From CAYNYF01 sp964401385 (GTDB taxonomy: Bacteria > Planctomycetota > Phycisphaerae > SM23-33), in assembly GCA_964401385.1 (NCBI GenBank), contig CAYNYF010000078.1, positions 1 through 21,566 of the forward strand: DNA of 21,566 nucleotides, in the 5' to 3' direction. Positions 15,042 through 21,566 of this stretch are shown here, piece by piece; the first letter of the stretch is position 1; every line of letters starts with the position of its first letter. The position numbers and the translations under genes are program-made. The notes under the pieces are model-generated. The model was given only the letters and a program-made list of their open reading frames with translations, searched no databases and was not told the DNA's origin.

Positions 15042-17207
15042 TCACTCCTGTTTTTCCTGGTCCGCCGATTCGGCCTGGTCGCCGGAGCCCTTCTCGGCTG
15101 CCGGCTTCTCGGGGGGCTGCTCGGCCTCCTGCGGGGGCGACTCTGCCGCTTCGGGCGGCTGCTCCTGGGCCGGTTCGGGCGGCTGCTCCTGGGCCGCTTC
15201 GGCCGGCTGCTCCTGGGGCGGCGCGGGCGGCTGCTCCTGGGCCGGCGCGGGCGGCTGCTCCTGGGGCGGCGCGGGCGGCTGCTCGCCCAGGGCCTCCATG
15301 GCGATGCGCTCGGCGGTTTCCGGATCGACTTCCTTCTGCCGTCGCGGCGGCGGGCCCTCCGCTTGCGGCGGCGCCGGCGGGCGGGCGGACGACAGGATGG
15401 GCTTTCCCTCGATCGCACCCAGCAGCCCGGTTTCGGCGCCCAGGCCGCCGCGCCGGCGGACGGGTTCGGCCGGCTGCTCGCCGGGCACGCCGTCCTCGGC
15501 CGCCCACTGCGCCCGCTTCAACGACAGGCCGATCTTGCGGTCCTCCGCATCCACCCGGAGGATCTTCACCTCGATCTCCTGGCCGACCTTGACCACCTCT
15601 TCCGGGTCGTCCACCTTGCGATCGGCCAGCTCGGAGATGTGCAGCAGGCCCTCCAGGTCCTCCTCCAGCTCCACGAACACGCCGAAGTTGGTGACCTTGG
15701 TGGCCTTGCCCTTGACGATCTGCCCGGGGATGTAATGCTGGGGGATCTGCCGCAGCCAGGGGTCCTCCAGGAGCTGCTTGAGCCCCAGGGCCACGCGCGT
15801 CTTTTCCTCGTCCACGGCCAGCACGACGCACTGGATCTCCTGGTTTTTCTTGAGCATCTCGGAAGGATGGCTGACCTTTCTCGTCCAGGACAGGTCCGAG
15901 ACGTGCAGCAGCCCGTCGATGCCCTGCTCGATCTCCACGAACGCGCCGTAGTTGGTGAGGTTGCGCACCTTCCCGTCGACGACCGTCCCGGGGGGGTACT
16001 TTTGCTTCACCAGCGTCCACGGGTTGACCTCGGTCTGCTTGATGCCGAGGGAGATCTCGTGCTTTTCCTTGTCGATCTCGAGCACGACCACGTCGATCTC
16101 GTCGCCGACGTTGACGATCTCCGAGGGGTGGTTGATCCGCCGCGTCCACGACATCTCCGAGATGTGCACCAGTCCCTCGACGCCCTGTTCCAGCTTCACG
16201 AAGGCGCCGTAGGGAAGGATGTTCACCACCTGCCCGCGCACGCGCGAGTCGACGGGGTATTTCTGCTCGACGTCCTCCCAGGGCGAGGGGCCCGTCTGCT
16301 TCAGCCCCAGCGCGATCTTCTCTTTCTCGCGGTCGACGGCGAGGATCACGATCTCGATCTCCTCGTCGATCTTGACGATCTCGGAGGGATGCCCGATCCG
16401 CCCCCAGCTCATGTCGGTGATGTGCAGCAGGCCGTCGATGCCGCCCAGGTCCACGAACGCCCCGAAGTCCGCGATGTTCTTGACCACGCCCTGGCGAAGC
16501 TGCCCCGGCTCGATCTCGGCCAGAACCTTCTCCTTCGCCTTCGAGCGGCGCTCCTCAATCAGCCGCCGCCGGGAGACGACGATGTTGCGGGCCTGCTCGT
16601 CGATCTTGAGGATCTTGGCCTCGACCTTCCGCCCGACCATGTCGGCGATGTCCGAAGGTCGGCGGATGTCCACCTGGCTGGCCGGCAGGAAGACCGGCAC
16701 GCCGATGTCCACCAGCAGCCCGCCCTTGATCTTCCGCGAGACCACGCCCTCGACCACGTCGCCCTCTTTCTTGGTCGCGAGGATGCGCTCCCAGGCCCGG
16801 ATGCGGTCGGCCTTGCGCTTGGAGAGCACCACCAGCCCGCTGTCGGACTCCACGGCCTCGAGGAACACCTCGATCTCGCTGCCCGGCTGGGCCTCGGAAG
16901 GGTCGGAGAACTCGGCCAGGCTGACCGCGCCTTCGCTCTTCAGCCCCACCTCCACGAAGACGTCGTTGCCGATGGCGCTGACGACGCGGCCCTTGAGAAC
17001 CGAGCCCACCTGGAACTGCGAGGAGGCCTCCTTCATCATCGCTCCCAGGTCTTCGGCGGCATCCTGACCGCCCATGGCCGCGGCCATCTCGGTTCGGACC
17101 TGTTCGTCGGTAATCCCCAAAGATTTGATAAGGTTCCTGTTTACCATACCGCTGCGATTTTCCGTTCCACCATTACCTGGCGGCTCGGCTGCCGCCGTTG
17201 TCTCCAT
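15042..17207 (-). CDS. rpsA: 30S ribosomal protein S1 with long repetitive C-terminal tail
   Basis: A 721-aa mRNA-binding ribosomal protein. Six S1 OB-fold domains are visible at about 66-132, 147-214, 233-303, 320-390, 405-477 and 492-564. Domains 3-6 carry the RNA-binding pattern G-F/Y-GAFV followed by GLLHISE or similar, and each is followed by the LGLKQ type linker; domains 1 and 2 are the divergent ribosome-binding type. This matches six-domain S1 such as E. coli (557 aa), but a 155-residue tail is added. The tail is Pro/Gln/Glu-rich and built from PPAPPQEQ-like octapeptides (DNA repeat at 15157-15284), then ends in an acidic segment. ATG 17207 has GGCGGAG with a 6-nt gap upstream and a TACAAT -10 box at 17273-17278. 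A second in-frame ATG at 17147 lacks a ribosome site. Confidence 0.94.
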   Translation of the reverse strand: METTAAAEPPGNGGTENRSGMVNRNLIKSLGITDEQVRTEMAAAMGGQDAAEDLGAMMKEASSQFQVGSVLKGRVVSAIGNDVFVEVGLKSEGAVSLAEFSDPSEAQPGSEIEVFLEAVESDSGLVVLSKRKADRIRAWERILATKKEGDVVEGVVSRKIKGGLLVDIGVPVFLPASQVDIRRPSDIADMVGRKVEAKILKIDEQARNIVVSRRRLIEERRSKAKEKVLAEIEPGQLRQGVVKNIADFGAFVDLGGIDGLLHITDMSWGRIGHPSEIVKIDEEIEIVILAVDREKEKIALGLKQTGPSPWEDVEQKYPVDSRVRGQVVNILPYGAFVKLEQGVEGLVHISEMSWTRRINHPSEIVNVGDEIDVVVLEIDKEKHEISLGIKQTEVNPWTLVKQKYPPGTVVDGKVRNLTNYGAFVEIEQGIDGLLHVSDLSWTRKVSHPSEMLKKNQEIQCVVLAVDEEKTRVALGLKQLLEDPWLRQIPQHYIPGQIVKGKATKVTNFGVFVELEEDLEGLLHISELADRKVDDPEEVVKVGQEIEVKILRVDAEDRKIGLSLKRAQWAAEDGVPGEQPAEPVRRRGGLGAETGLLGAIEGKPILSSARPPAPPQAEGPPPRRQKEVDPETAERIAMEALGEQPPAPPQEQPPAPAQEQPPAPPQEQPAEAAQEQPPEPAQEQPPEAAESPPQEAEQPPEKPAAEKGSGDQAESADQEKQE
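15157..15284. repeat. 24-bp tandem repeat inside the rpsA tail
   Basis: Five consecutive 24-bp units (15157, 15181, 15205, 15229, 15253), each beginning GGCTGCTCCTGGG, are followed by a partial sixth unit. Each encodes an octapeptide of the type PPAPPQEQ, PPAPAQEQ or PPEPAQEQ. Because 24 is a multiple of three, gain or loss of units stays in frame. Confidence 0.95.
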
Positions 17208-17272
17208 AGCCGGCTCCGCCTTCGGCGAACGCTTTAGGCGCCAAGCCCGGCCGACCGGACCGCCCGATCTTC

Positions 17273-17278
17273 ATTGTA
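17273..17278 (-). promoter_or_regulatory. Candidate -10 box for rpsA
   Basis: TACAAT on the minus strand, 65 nt upstream of the rpsA start codon. No matching TTGACA is present at 16-18 nt; the region there reads AAATAA. The rest of the 307-nt gap between the divergent rpsA and AmrS genes holds no gene. Confidence 0.35.
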
Positions 17279-17488
17279 GCCGTCCGCCGGCCGCGTTATT
17301 TGCAGACCGGCGGGCCCCTCACCCTAATCCACATATCGACGATTCTCAAGAGAAATTGAGGTCAAATCCGCCCCGGCCCGGCGGCGGCACTGCCATTGCG
17401 CCCGCTCCGGCCGGAGGAACCCCCGCCCGCTCCCCGAACAATCCGCCCACCGCCAATCCGCCCTATCGAGCCGGCGGCGATTTCTTGG

Positions 17489-17494
17489 TACAAT
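17489..17494 (+). promoter_or_regulatory. Candidate -10 box for the radical SAM gene
   Basis: TACAAT lies 20 nt before the ATG at 17515, with TCGAGC at the -35 position 17 nt upstream, which is poor. The transcript would begin at about 17501, only a few bases before the Shine-Dalgarno GGGAG (17503-17507). Confidence 0.35.
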
Positions 17495-17514
17495 TTCCAC
17501 GGCGGGAGACAACG

Positions 17515-18543
17515 ATGAGCAAGGAGCAATACCACGAGGCGATGCTGTACGAGCCGGCCGAGGACGGCAAGGTCCGCTGCCGGCTGTGCGGGCACGAGTG
17601 CCTCATCGGCCCGGACAAGCTCGGCATCTGCCGGGTAAGGAAGAACGTCGGCGGCAAGCTCATCTCGCTGAGCTACGACGCCCTGGTCTCGGTCAACGTC
17701 GACCCCATCGAGAAGAAGCCGCTGTTTCACTTCCTGCCGGGCACGCTGAGCCTGTCGGTCGCGGCCGCCGGCTGCAACTTCCAGTGCGCGTTCTGCCAGA
17801 ACTGGCAGATTTCACAGGCCCCGCGGACGGGCAAGGTGCTGGCCGGGCAGGCCGTCCCGCCGGCCCAGCTCGTCGCCCGCGCCGTCCGCCGCGGCTGCGC
17901 CTCGATCAGCTACACCTACACCGAGCCGACGATCTTTTTCGAGCTGGCCTACGACACCGCCCGGCTGGCCCAGGAGAAAGGCATCAAGAGCTGCTTCGTC
18001 TCCAACGGCTTCATGACCCCGCGGGCAGTGCGGACGATCGCCCCGTTCCTGGACGCGATCAACGTGGACCTGAAGGCGTTCCGCGACGAGACGTACCGCA
18101 GCGTCATGAAGGGCCGCCTGGAGCCGGTGCTGACCTGCCTGCGGGAGCTGGTCCGATGCGGCGTGTGGGTGGAGGTGACCACCCTGGTGGTGCCGGAGAT
18201 GAACGATTCGGAGGCCGAGCTGGCCGACATCGCCGGTTTCATCGCCGGCGAGCTCGGCCCGGACGTGCCCTGGCACGTCAGCCGCTTCCACGGGGACTAT
18301 GAGATGATCGCCGCCGCCTCCACGCCCATCGCCACGCTGCACCGGGCGGTGCAGATCGGGCGGGAGGCCGGGCTGCGCTACGTGTATTCCGGCAACGTCC
18401 CCGGCGACGAGAACGAAAGCACGCTGTGTCCGCGCTGCGGCTCGATGCTGATTCGGCGGACGGGCTTTGCCATGGCGGCCAACCGTCTCGACGCCGGCCG
18501 CTGCCCCGACTGCGGCAGCCGCATCGCCGGCGTCTGGAAGTAG
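17515..18543 (+). CDS. amrS: AmmeMemoRadiSam system radical SAM enzyme (AmrS-like)
   Basis: A 342-aa radical S-adenosylmethionine protein of the AmrS/PflA-like group. The cluster motif is CNFQCAFC (Cys87, Cys91, Cys94). The N-terminus has a Cys-rich segment CRLCGHECLIG...GICRVR (Cys22, 25, 29, 39), typical of this family. Other signatures are YTYTEPTIFFELAYD and NVDLKAFRDETYR, and a C-terminal zinc-ribbon pair CPRCG...CPDCG. Family members usually work with AmmeMemoRadiSam A (AMMECR1) and B (Memo) proteins in an incompletely known modification system. Neither partner is adjacent, so either they are elsewhere or this copy acts alone. ATG 17515 is chosen because GGGAG lies 7 nt upstream and the Cys-rich segment follows. 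The open frame extends back to 17074 across the rpsA start, which is not coding in this frame. Confidence 0.9.
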   Translation: MSKEQYHEAMLYEPAEDGKVRCRLCGHECLIGPDKLGICRVRKNVGGKLISLSYDALVSVNVDPIEKKPLFHFLPGTLSLSVAAAGCNFQCAFCQNWQISQAPRTGKVLAGQAVPPAQLVARAVRRGCASISYTYTEPTIFFELAYDTARLAQEKGIKSCFVSNGFMTPRAVRTIAPFLDAINVDLKAFRDETYRSVMKGRLEPVLTCLRELVRCGVWVEVTTLVVPEMNDSEAELADIAGFIAGELGPDVPWHVSRFHGDYEMIAAASTPIATLHRAVQIGREAGLRYVYSGNVPGDENESTLCPRCGSMLIRRTGFAMAANRLDAGRCPDCGSRIAGVWK

Positions 18544-18628
18544 CCCGCCCCCGTCCGCCAGGCGCCGATTCAGCCGCGGCCCCCGCCGACCGCCGGCCGG
18601 CAGATCGCACGCCGAAACGCCTGAAGAA

Positions 18629-18709
18629 CTAACTTCTTCTCTTGCGCCGGTTTCGCTTCTCGCGCCGCTTCTTGGAGCCTACTTTCCTGCGTCTTCTGGG
18701 CTTGGCCAT
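18629..18709 (-). CDS. Tiny, extremely basic protein (26 aa), ribosomal-protein-like
   Basis: ATG 18709 to TAG 18629 encodes 26 residues starting MAKPRRRRKVGSKKRR and ending with NRRKRRS; 17 residues are Lys or Arg and one is Glu. A near-consensus promoter lies 69 nt upstream (18778-18805), and the 62-nt leader has a weak GAG/CGGA ribosome site. No other gene is near enough to explain that promoter. The composition resembles small ribosome-associated peptides such as bTHX or the AURKAIP1/COX24-type C-terminal peptides, but I cannot assign it to either. DNA compaction is an alternative. It is convergent with the AmrS gene, 85 nt away. It is below the size limit of most gene callers, so it may be unannotated. 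Confidence 0.65.
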   Translation of the reverse strand: MAKPRRRRKVGSKKRREKRNRRKRRS

Positions 18710-18777
18710 TCCGTACTCAATTCCGCCGCCGGCATCCACCGCGGAGGGAAGCTGCCCGGCGTCCTTTCCGTCCGGCG

Positions 18778-18805
18778 ATTATAGCCGCTCAATCTTGCGT
18801 GTCCA
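18778..18805 (-). promoter_or_regulatory. Strong sigma70-type promoter of the tiny basic gene
   Basis: On the minus strand TGGACA (18805-18800) and a perfect TATAAT (18783-18778) are 16 nt apart. Transcription would begin near 18771 and proceed toward the 26-codon gene at 18709-18629. Confidence 0.7.
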
Positions 18806-18925
18806 GCCGCCGCCGGCCTGACTTATCCCCAGTTCCATCGGGAGCCCCGCAGCGGCGCCTTTCTTTGCCCGGGGCGCGACCCCTGGGAGGTGGAGGGCTT
18901 CGCCGGCCGCGCCGACGAGGTGGGC

Positions 18926-18953
18926 CGGTTAATCGGTGCATCGGTTAATCGGT
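18926..18953. repeat. Tandem direct repeat CGGTTAATCGGT
   Basis: CGGTTAATCGGT occurs at 18926-18937 and 18942-18953, separated by GCAT, giving a 16-bp period. The AT core stands out in GC-rich DNA. It may be a short duplication or paired protein-binding sites. Confidence 0.6.
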
Positions 18954-19008
18954 AGGGCATGCAGCTCTGCAGCATGCGCGATGTCTCTTCCTTTGCCCCG
19001 GGGGGTGC

Positions 19009-19030
19009 CACGGCTTGCTCGCAAGCCGTG
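19009..19030. repeat. 22-bp palindrome, candidate dispersed repeat
   Basis: CACGGCTTGC (19009-19018) and GCAAGCCGTG (19021-19030) flank a 2-nt centre. The unit has the look of small palindromic elements dispersed in planctomycete intergenic DNA, but only one copy is present here. Confidence 0.6.
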
Positions 19031-19084
19031 TTCCCTGATGACTCCCTCGCGCGCCCAAGCACACGGCCGCTTGAGCGTGGCACC

Positions 19085-19225
19085 AATGCCGAACCGCTCC
19101 CTGGCGGCCGGGACGTCAAGCTTGACGATTCGATCCCCTGCCGCCCCCAGGGCCTCGGGCATTCGCGCGCCGGCGCAGCTCGAACCAGTGCCGCTGACCG
19201 TAGTCGAACGTCAGGCCGTGGCGGG
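19085..19225 (-). pseudogene. Frameshifted remnant of queC (7-cyano-7-deazaguanine synthase)
   Basis: One minus frame encodes LTFDYGQRHWFEL (19214-19176), which contains the QueC signature FDYGQRH. The adjacent frame, shifted by one base, continues MPEALGAAGDRIVKLDV (19162-19112), which fits the next part of QueC (AEALG...H/DRIVxLDV). In the intact family the two segments are continuous, so a frameshift lies between 19176 and 19162. The N-terminal SGGxDS nucleotide-binding loop and the C-terminal zinc-binding cysteines are absent. QueC makes preQ0 for queuosine. This is a short, inactive fragment; a full queC may exist elsewhere. The similarity is recalled from family motifs, not searched. 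Confidence 0.55.
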
Positions 19226-19300
19226 AAAGACCGTCACGGCCGGATCCTTTCCAGACCGGTGCGCCAGGTGGGTCATTCGGAGGCGACGTGAGAACAGCAG

Positions 19301-20809
19301 CTATTTGCCCACGGGAACGTGCTTGACGCGGTAGAGGGTCCGCTCGTGCGTGGCGAGATATTCGAGCACGGCACCGGCATCGAACCTTGGTCCGCCCTCG
19401 ATAACCGCGTCCAAGGACGGACCGGCGAGGCCGTCCAAGACCACAAACTGCTCACCGGTCTGTCCCGCCACGTACGCGACGTGGTCACCATCAACGCTAA
19501 ACAGAATTTTGCCGACGCCGTCGTACTTCGGACCCTTCTGCCCATCTATTACCACCGACCACTTCTTGCCGGTCATGATCGCATACGCCACACGCCGACC
19601 GTCCGGGCTGAAGAAAGGACAGCCCTGGCCGATTGCCTCATACGCCGGGCTGGGTTGACCGTCGAGCACCAGGTGCCACATGTTAGCCTTCCGGCCGGCA
19701 TACCCAATCGTGCTGCCTTTCGTGGCAAAAACGGGGTCGCTGATCGCGTCAAATTCCGCCCCCTCCTTGCCGTCCACGACAAGAACCCATTTCTTGCCCT
19801 TCTGAGCTGCGTACGCTATGCGCGTGCCGTCGCGGCTGAAACACGGGCTTCCCTTGCCGATCGTGTCGTACTCGGGCCCCTCCCGGGCGTCCACGACAAG
19901 AACCGACTTCTCGCCCTTTCTGACGACGTATGCCATTCGCTTCCCGTCGCGAGTAAAGACAGGGCTGGGACCCATAATCCCACGATACTCCGGCCCTTCT
20001 TTGCCGTCCGCCACGAGCGACCACTTCGTCGCTTTTTGCGCCGCATAGGCGAAGCGTTTGCCGCGCGGGCCAAAGGTGAGCTTGCTCACTCCGTCGTATG
20101 CACGGCTCTGCTTCGCGTCGATCACCACAACGGACTTCTCCCCCTTTTTGGCGGCGTAGGCTACCCGCTTCCCATCCGGGCTGAACGTGAGGCTTCCTCT
20201 GAATATCCCATCAAACTCCGGTCCCGGACGACCGTCCACGACTACTACCGATTTGTCCGCCTTCTTGCTGGCATATGCGACATGCTTGCCATCAGCGCTG
20301 AGAATGAAAGTGCTTGGTTGGATCCTTCCCAGGACAGGGCCGGCCTCGCGTCCGTTCATAACTACAAGCAGCTTGTCCCTCCTGACAGCTACATAGGCCA
20401 GGTGGTTCCCGTCACCGGCGAATACAACGGTGCCTTTGACGATTCCATCGTACTCCGCCCCCTCTTGACCATCCACAACCACAAGCGCCTTCTCGCCCTT
20501 CATGGCAGCATAAGCCATTCGCTTTCCGCCCGCGCTGAATACCGGACGACCCACCGCCAGGAACTTCGGTCCCGGGCGGCCGTCTGCCACCACAACCCAC
20601 TCACCGTTCAACGCTGTCACATAAGCAAAATGGCAGCCGTCCTTGGTGACCGTCAACGCTTGAATTCTCTCATGGACGGAGCCCAGCCGCTGTTTCTCGA
20701 CCTCGTAGGCGCCAGTGCGCGGTGCCGAACCTTTGTCCGTGTCCTCCGCGCACACGCCTAAGCATGCCAGCACGGAAATGGCTGTGAGGATCATCGCGCT
20801 GTGTTTCAT
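19301..20809 (-). CDS. Secreted beta-propeller-like repeat protein (PD40/TolB-like repeats)
   Basis: A 502-aa protein. Residues 1-21 form a signal peptide (MKHSAMILTAISVLACLGVCA); Cys16 after VLA could be a weak lipobox. The rest is about eleven to twelve repeats of about 38-40 residues, each of the type FSPDGKRVAYAAKKGEK followed by VVVDG, then GPEYDGI. FSPDGKRVAY is the core of PD40/TolB-like WD40-type blades. The repeats probably form one large or two stacked propellers; the count is by eye. A function in binding or surface display is possible but not shown. ATG 20809 has AGGGAG about 9 nt upstream. A possible -10 (TAACAT, 20853-20858) has a poor -35. The gene stands alone, and no terminator was seen after the stop. 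Confidence 0.75.
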   Translation of the reverse strand: MKHSAMILTAISVLACLGVCAEDTDKGSAPRTGAYEVEKQRLGSVHERIQALTVTKDGCHFAYVTALNGEWVVVADGRPGPKFLAVGRPVFSAGGKRMAYAAMKGEKALVVVDGQEGAEYDGIVKGTVVFAGDGNHLAYVAVRRDKLLVVMNGREAGPVLGRIQPSTFILSADGKHVAYASKKADKSVVVVDGRPGPEFDGIFRGSLTFSPDGKRVAYAAKKGEKSVVVIDAKQSRAYDGVSKLTFGPRGKRFAYAAQKATKWSLVADGKEGPEYRGIMGPSPVFTRDGKRMAYVVRKGEKSVLVVDAREGPEYDTIGKGSPCFSRDGTRIAYAAQKGKKWVLVVDGKEGAEFDAISDPVFATKGSTIGYAGRKANMWHLVLDGQPSPAYEAIGQGCPFFSPDGRRVAYAIMTGKKWSVVIDGQKGPKYDGVGKILFSVDGDHVAYVAGQTGEQFVVLDGLAGPSLDAVIEGGPRFDAGAVLEYLATHERTLYRVKHVPVGK

Positions 20810-21418
20810 GCCCAGATCTCCCTACCACAGCAAGCGCCCGACGCAGGTGACTATGTTAGGAGGCCTCTGGTGCCGGGGCCAGCGAAATGCTCGAACCGAA
20901 CGCGGCGTGAACCAGTCAGGCGCCGACTGGGCAATGGTCCATGGCCACGCCCCCGCGCGCGCAAAGGTGAATGCTCCAAGCGGGGAAATCCGGATTTTCC
21001 GAGATTTTTATCTTCTGCGCCCGCAGAGGCTTGCCGCCCCCGACCCGGTTTTGCGAAAGCGTTTGCGCGCGCATACGTGAACGCAACCTGTAAGTACGGA
21101 GGGCGCGGATACTGCGCCCCGACGCTCTTTGGAAAGTGCAGAGGATAGGGACTGGGGACTTGGGACTGCGGACCAGGGAACAGCAAAGGCTACGCCGGAG
21201 ACCGCCTGCGGCGAGCGTAGTCGAACCGGAACCCGGATACGGGAGCCAGTAGCCAGGAGATGGGAGCCCGGGGAAACCAAAAACTGCCAAACAAAGCCAA
21301 TCCGGGAGTCTGGGGAAGATAGGCAAAAGACAGCGACTAGGCCCGCCCCCCGGCAGTCGCGCAGCGACCATGGAGTTGCCCATTGCTGGATTGTTCGATT
21401 GCTGATTGTGGAATTCCT

Positions 21419-21439
21419 GCCCGCCTCTGCCAGGCGGGC
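21419..21439. repeat. 8-bp GC hairpin
   Basis: GCCCGCCT (21419-21426) and AGGCGGGC (21432-21439) pair perfectly around CTGCC. No T-run follows in either direction, so it is noted as a palindromic repeat rather than a terminator. Confidence 0.6.
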
Positions 21440-21455
21440 GGTGTTATCGGACGTT

Positions 21456-21496
21456 CAAATCCACAAGACGTTGCGGCCCAACGGTGTGTGGATTTG
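21456..21496. repeat. Symmetric two-tier hairpin next to the tandem array
   Basis: CAAATCCACA (21456-21465) pairs over 10 bp with TGTGGATTTG (21487-21496). Inside, CGTTG (21469-21473) pairs over 5 bp with CAACG (21479-21483) around CGGCC. A 3x3 internal loop separates the stems. The inner arm ACGTTGCG is the same word as the repeat unit that begins four bases later. Confidence 0.75.
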
Positions 21497-21500
21497 GGCG

Positions 21501-21566
21501 CCGTTGCGAAACGTTGCGAATCTTTGCGAATCGTTGCGAATCGTTGCGAATCGTTGCGAATCGTTG
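21501..21566. repeat. 10-bp tandem repeat array, continues past the edge
   Basis: The unit TCGTTGCGAA recurs with exact 10-bp period from 21501. The first three units are variants (CCGTTGCGAA, ACGTTGCGAA, TCTTTGCGAA) and the next three are identical, followed by six bases of a seventh at the window end. Confidence 0.95.

Larger units (their letters stand above)
18806..19300. other. Repeat-bearing intergenic DNA with a decayed gene
   Basis: Nearly 500 bases with no intact gene. Contents: a 12-bp direct repeat (18926-18953), GCATGC twice around 18957-18977, a 22-bp palindrome (19009-19030), a 14-bp palindrome CGTCAAGCTTGACG (19114-19127) and a queC-like remnant (19085-19225). The short open frames here look like chance. 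Confidence 0.6.
20810..21566. other. Non-coding, repeat-rich right end
   Basis: I see no convincing gene in these 757 bases; open frames overlap each other on both strands and lack ribosome sites or recognisable domains. From 21148 GGGACT recurs three times every 7 bp, and near 21391-21410 GATTG recurs three times, both typical of degenerate simple repeats. The last 150 bases hold two hairpins and a tandem array, listed separately. Confidence 0.6.

Noticed and set aside
14952..17237. A 761-codon open frame on the plus strand opposite rpsA
   Set aside because: It lies wholly antisense to six clear S1 domains and has low-complexity Leu/Asp/His composition; it is a shadow caused by high GC at third positions.
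20851..21383. Several overlapping open frames in the right-hand non-coding stretch
   Set aside because: They overlap in conflicting frames on both strands, have no ribosome site, and cover simple degenerate repeats such as GGGACT runs.
21451..21470. TTCAAATCC resembling a tRNA T-loop
   Set aside because: The flanking 5-bp T-stem does not pair and no acceptor or anticodon arms are present; the bases belong to the hairpin at 21456-21496.
21456..21496. AATCCACA/TGTGGATT as DnaA boxes of a replication origin
   Set aside because: Each differs from TTATCCACA at two positions, there are only two, and no dnaA, dnaN or AT-rich unwinding region is nearby.

Overview
The window is GC-rich bacterial chromosome and most resembles a planctomycete. 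That assignment is an inference from a PEP-CTERM-sorted secreted protein, a DUF5060-type glycoside hydrolase, a planctomycete-like spread of single housekeeping genes on both strands, and repeat-filled intergenic DNA. It is mainly a core-gene region. I see no transposase, phage gene, CRISPR array, rRNA or tRNA.

Layout. Positions 1-1794 (minus): a gene running off the left edge and a secreted glycoside hydrolase. Positions 1904-3680 (plus): a complete leucine-biosynthesis control unit, made of a sigma70-type promoter, a 19-codon leader with 8 Leu codons, mutually exclusive antiterminator and terminator hairpins, then leuA. Positions 3742-9182 (minus): a PEP-CTERM protein with its own near-consensus promoter, an APH-family kinase, pdxA (vitamin B6), riboflavin synthase (vitamin B2), D-aminoacyl-tRNA deacylase and a WYL regulator. 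Positions 9596-13082 (plus): a metallophosphoesterase, an HtrA-type protease and a glycerate kinase, the last two overlapping by 4 nt. Positions 13202-17207 (minus): apt, a sigma70-family factor and ribosomal protein S1 with a repetitive Pro/Gln/Glu tail. Positions 17515-18543 (plus): an AmrS-type radical SAM enzyme. Positions 18629-20809 (minus): an unlisted 26-aa, extremely basic peptide gene behind a strong promoter, a decayed queC fragment in repeat-bearing DNA, and a beta-propeller-like repeat protein. Positions 20810-21566 hold no convincing gene. They carry hairpins and a 10-bp tandem repeat that continues past the right edge.

The best candidate for a previously unremarked system is the leuA attenuator at 1904-2136. 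Promoter, Shine-Dalgarno, Leu-rich peptide, 11-bp antiterminator, 9-bp terminator and T-run are all present and correctly ordered. Second is the tiny basic-protein gene at 18629-18709. Third is the hairpin plus 10-bp repeat cluster at the right edge. All functional assignments come from reading motifs by eye; no database search was run.
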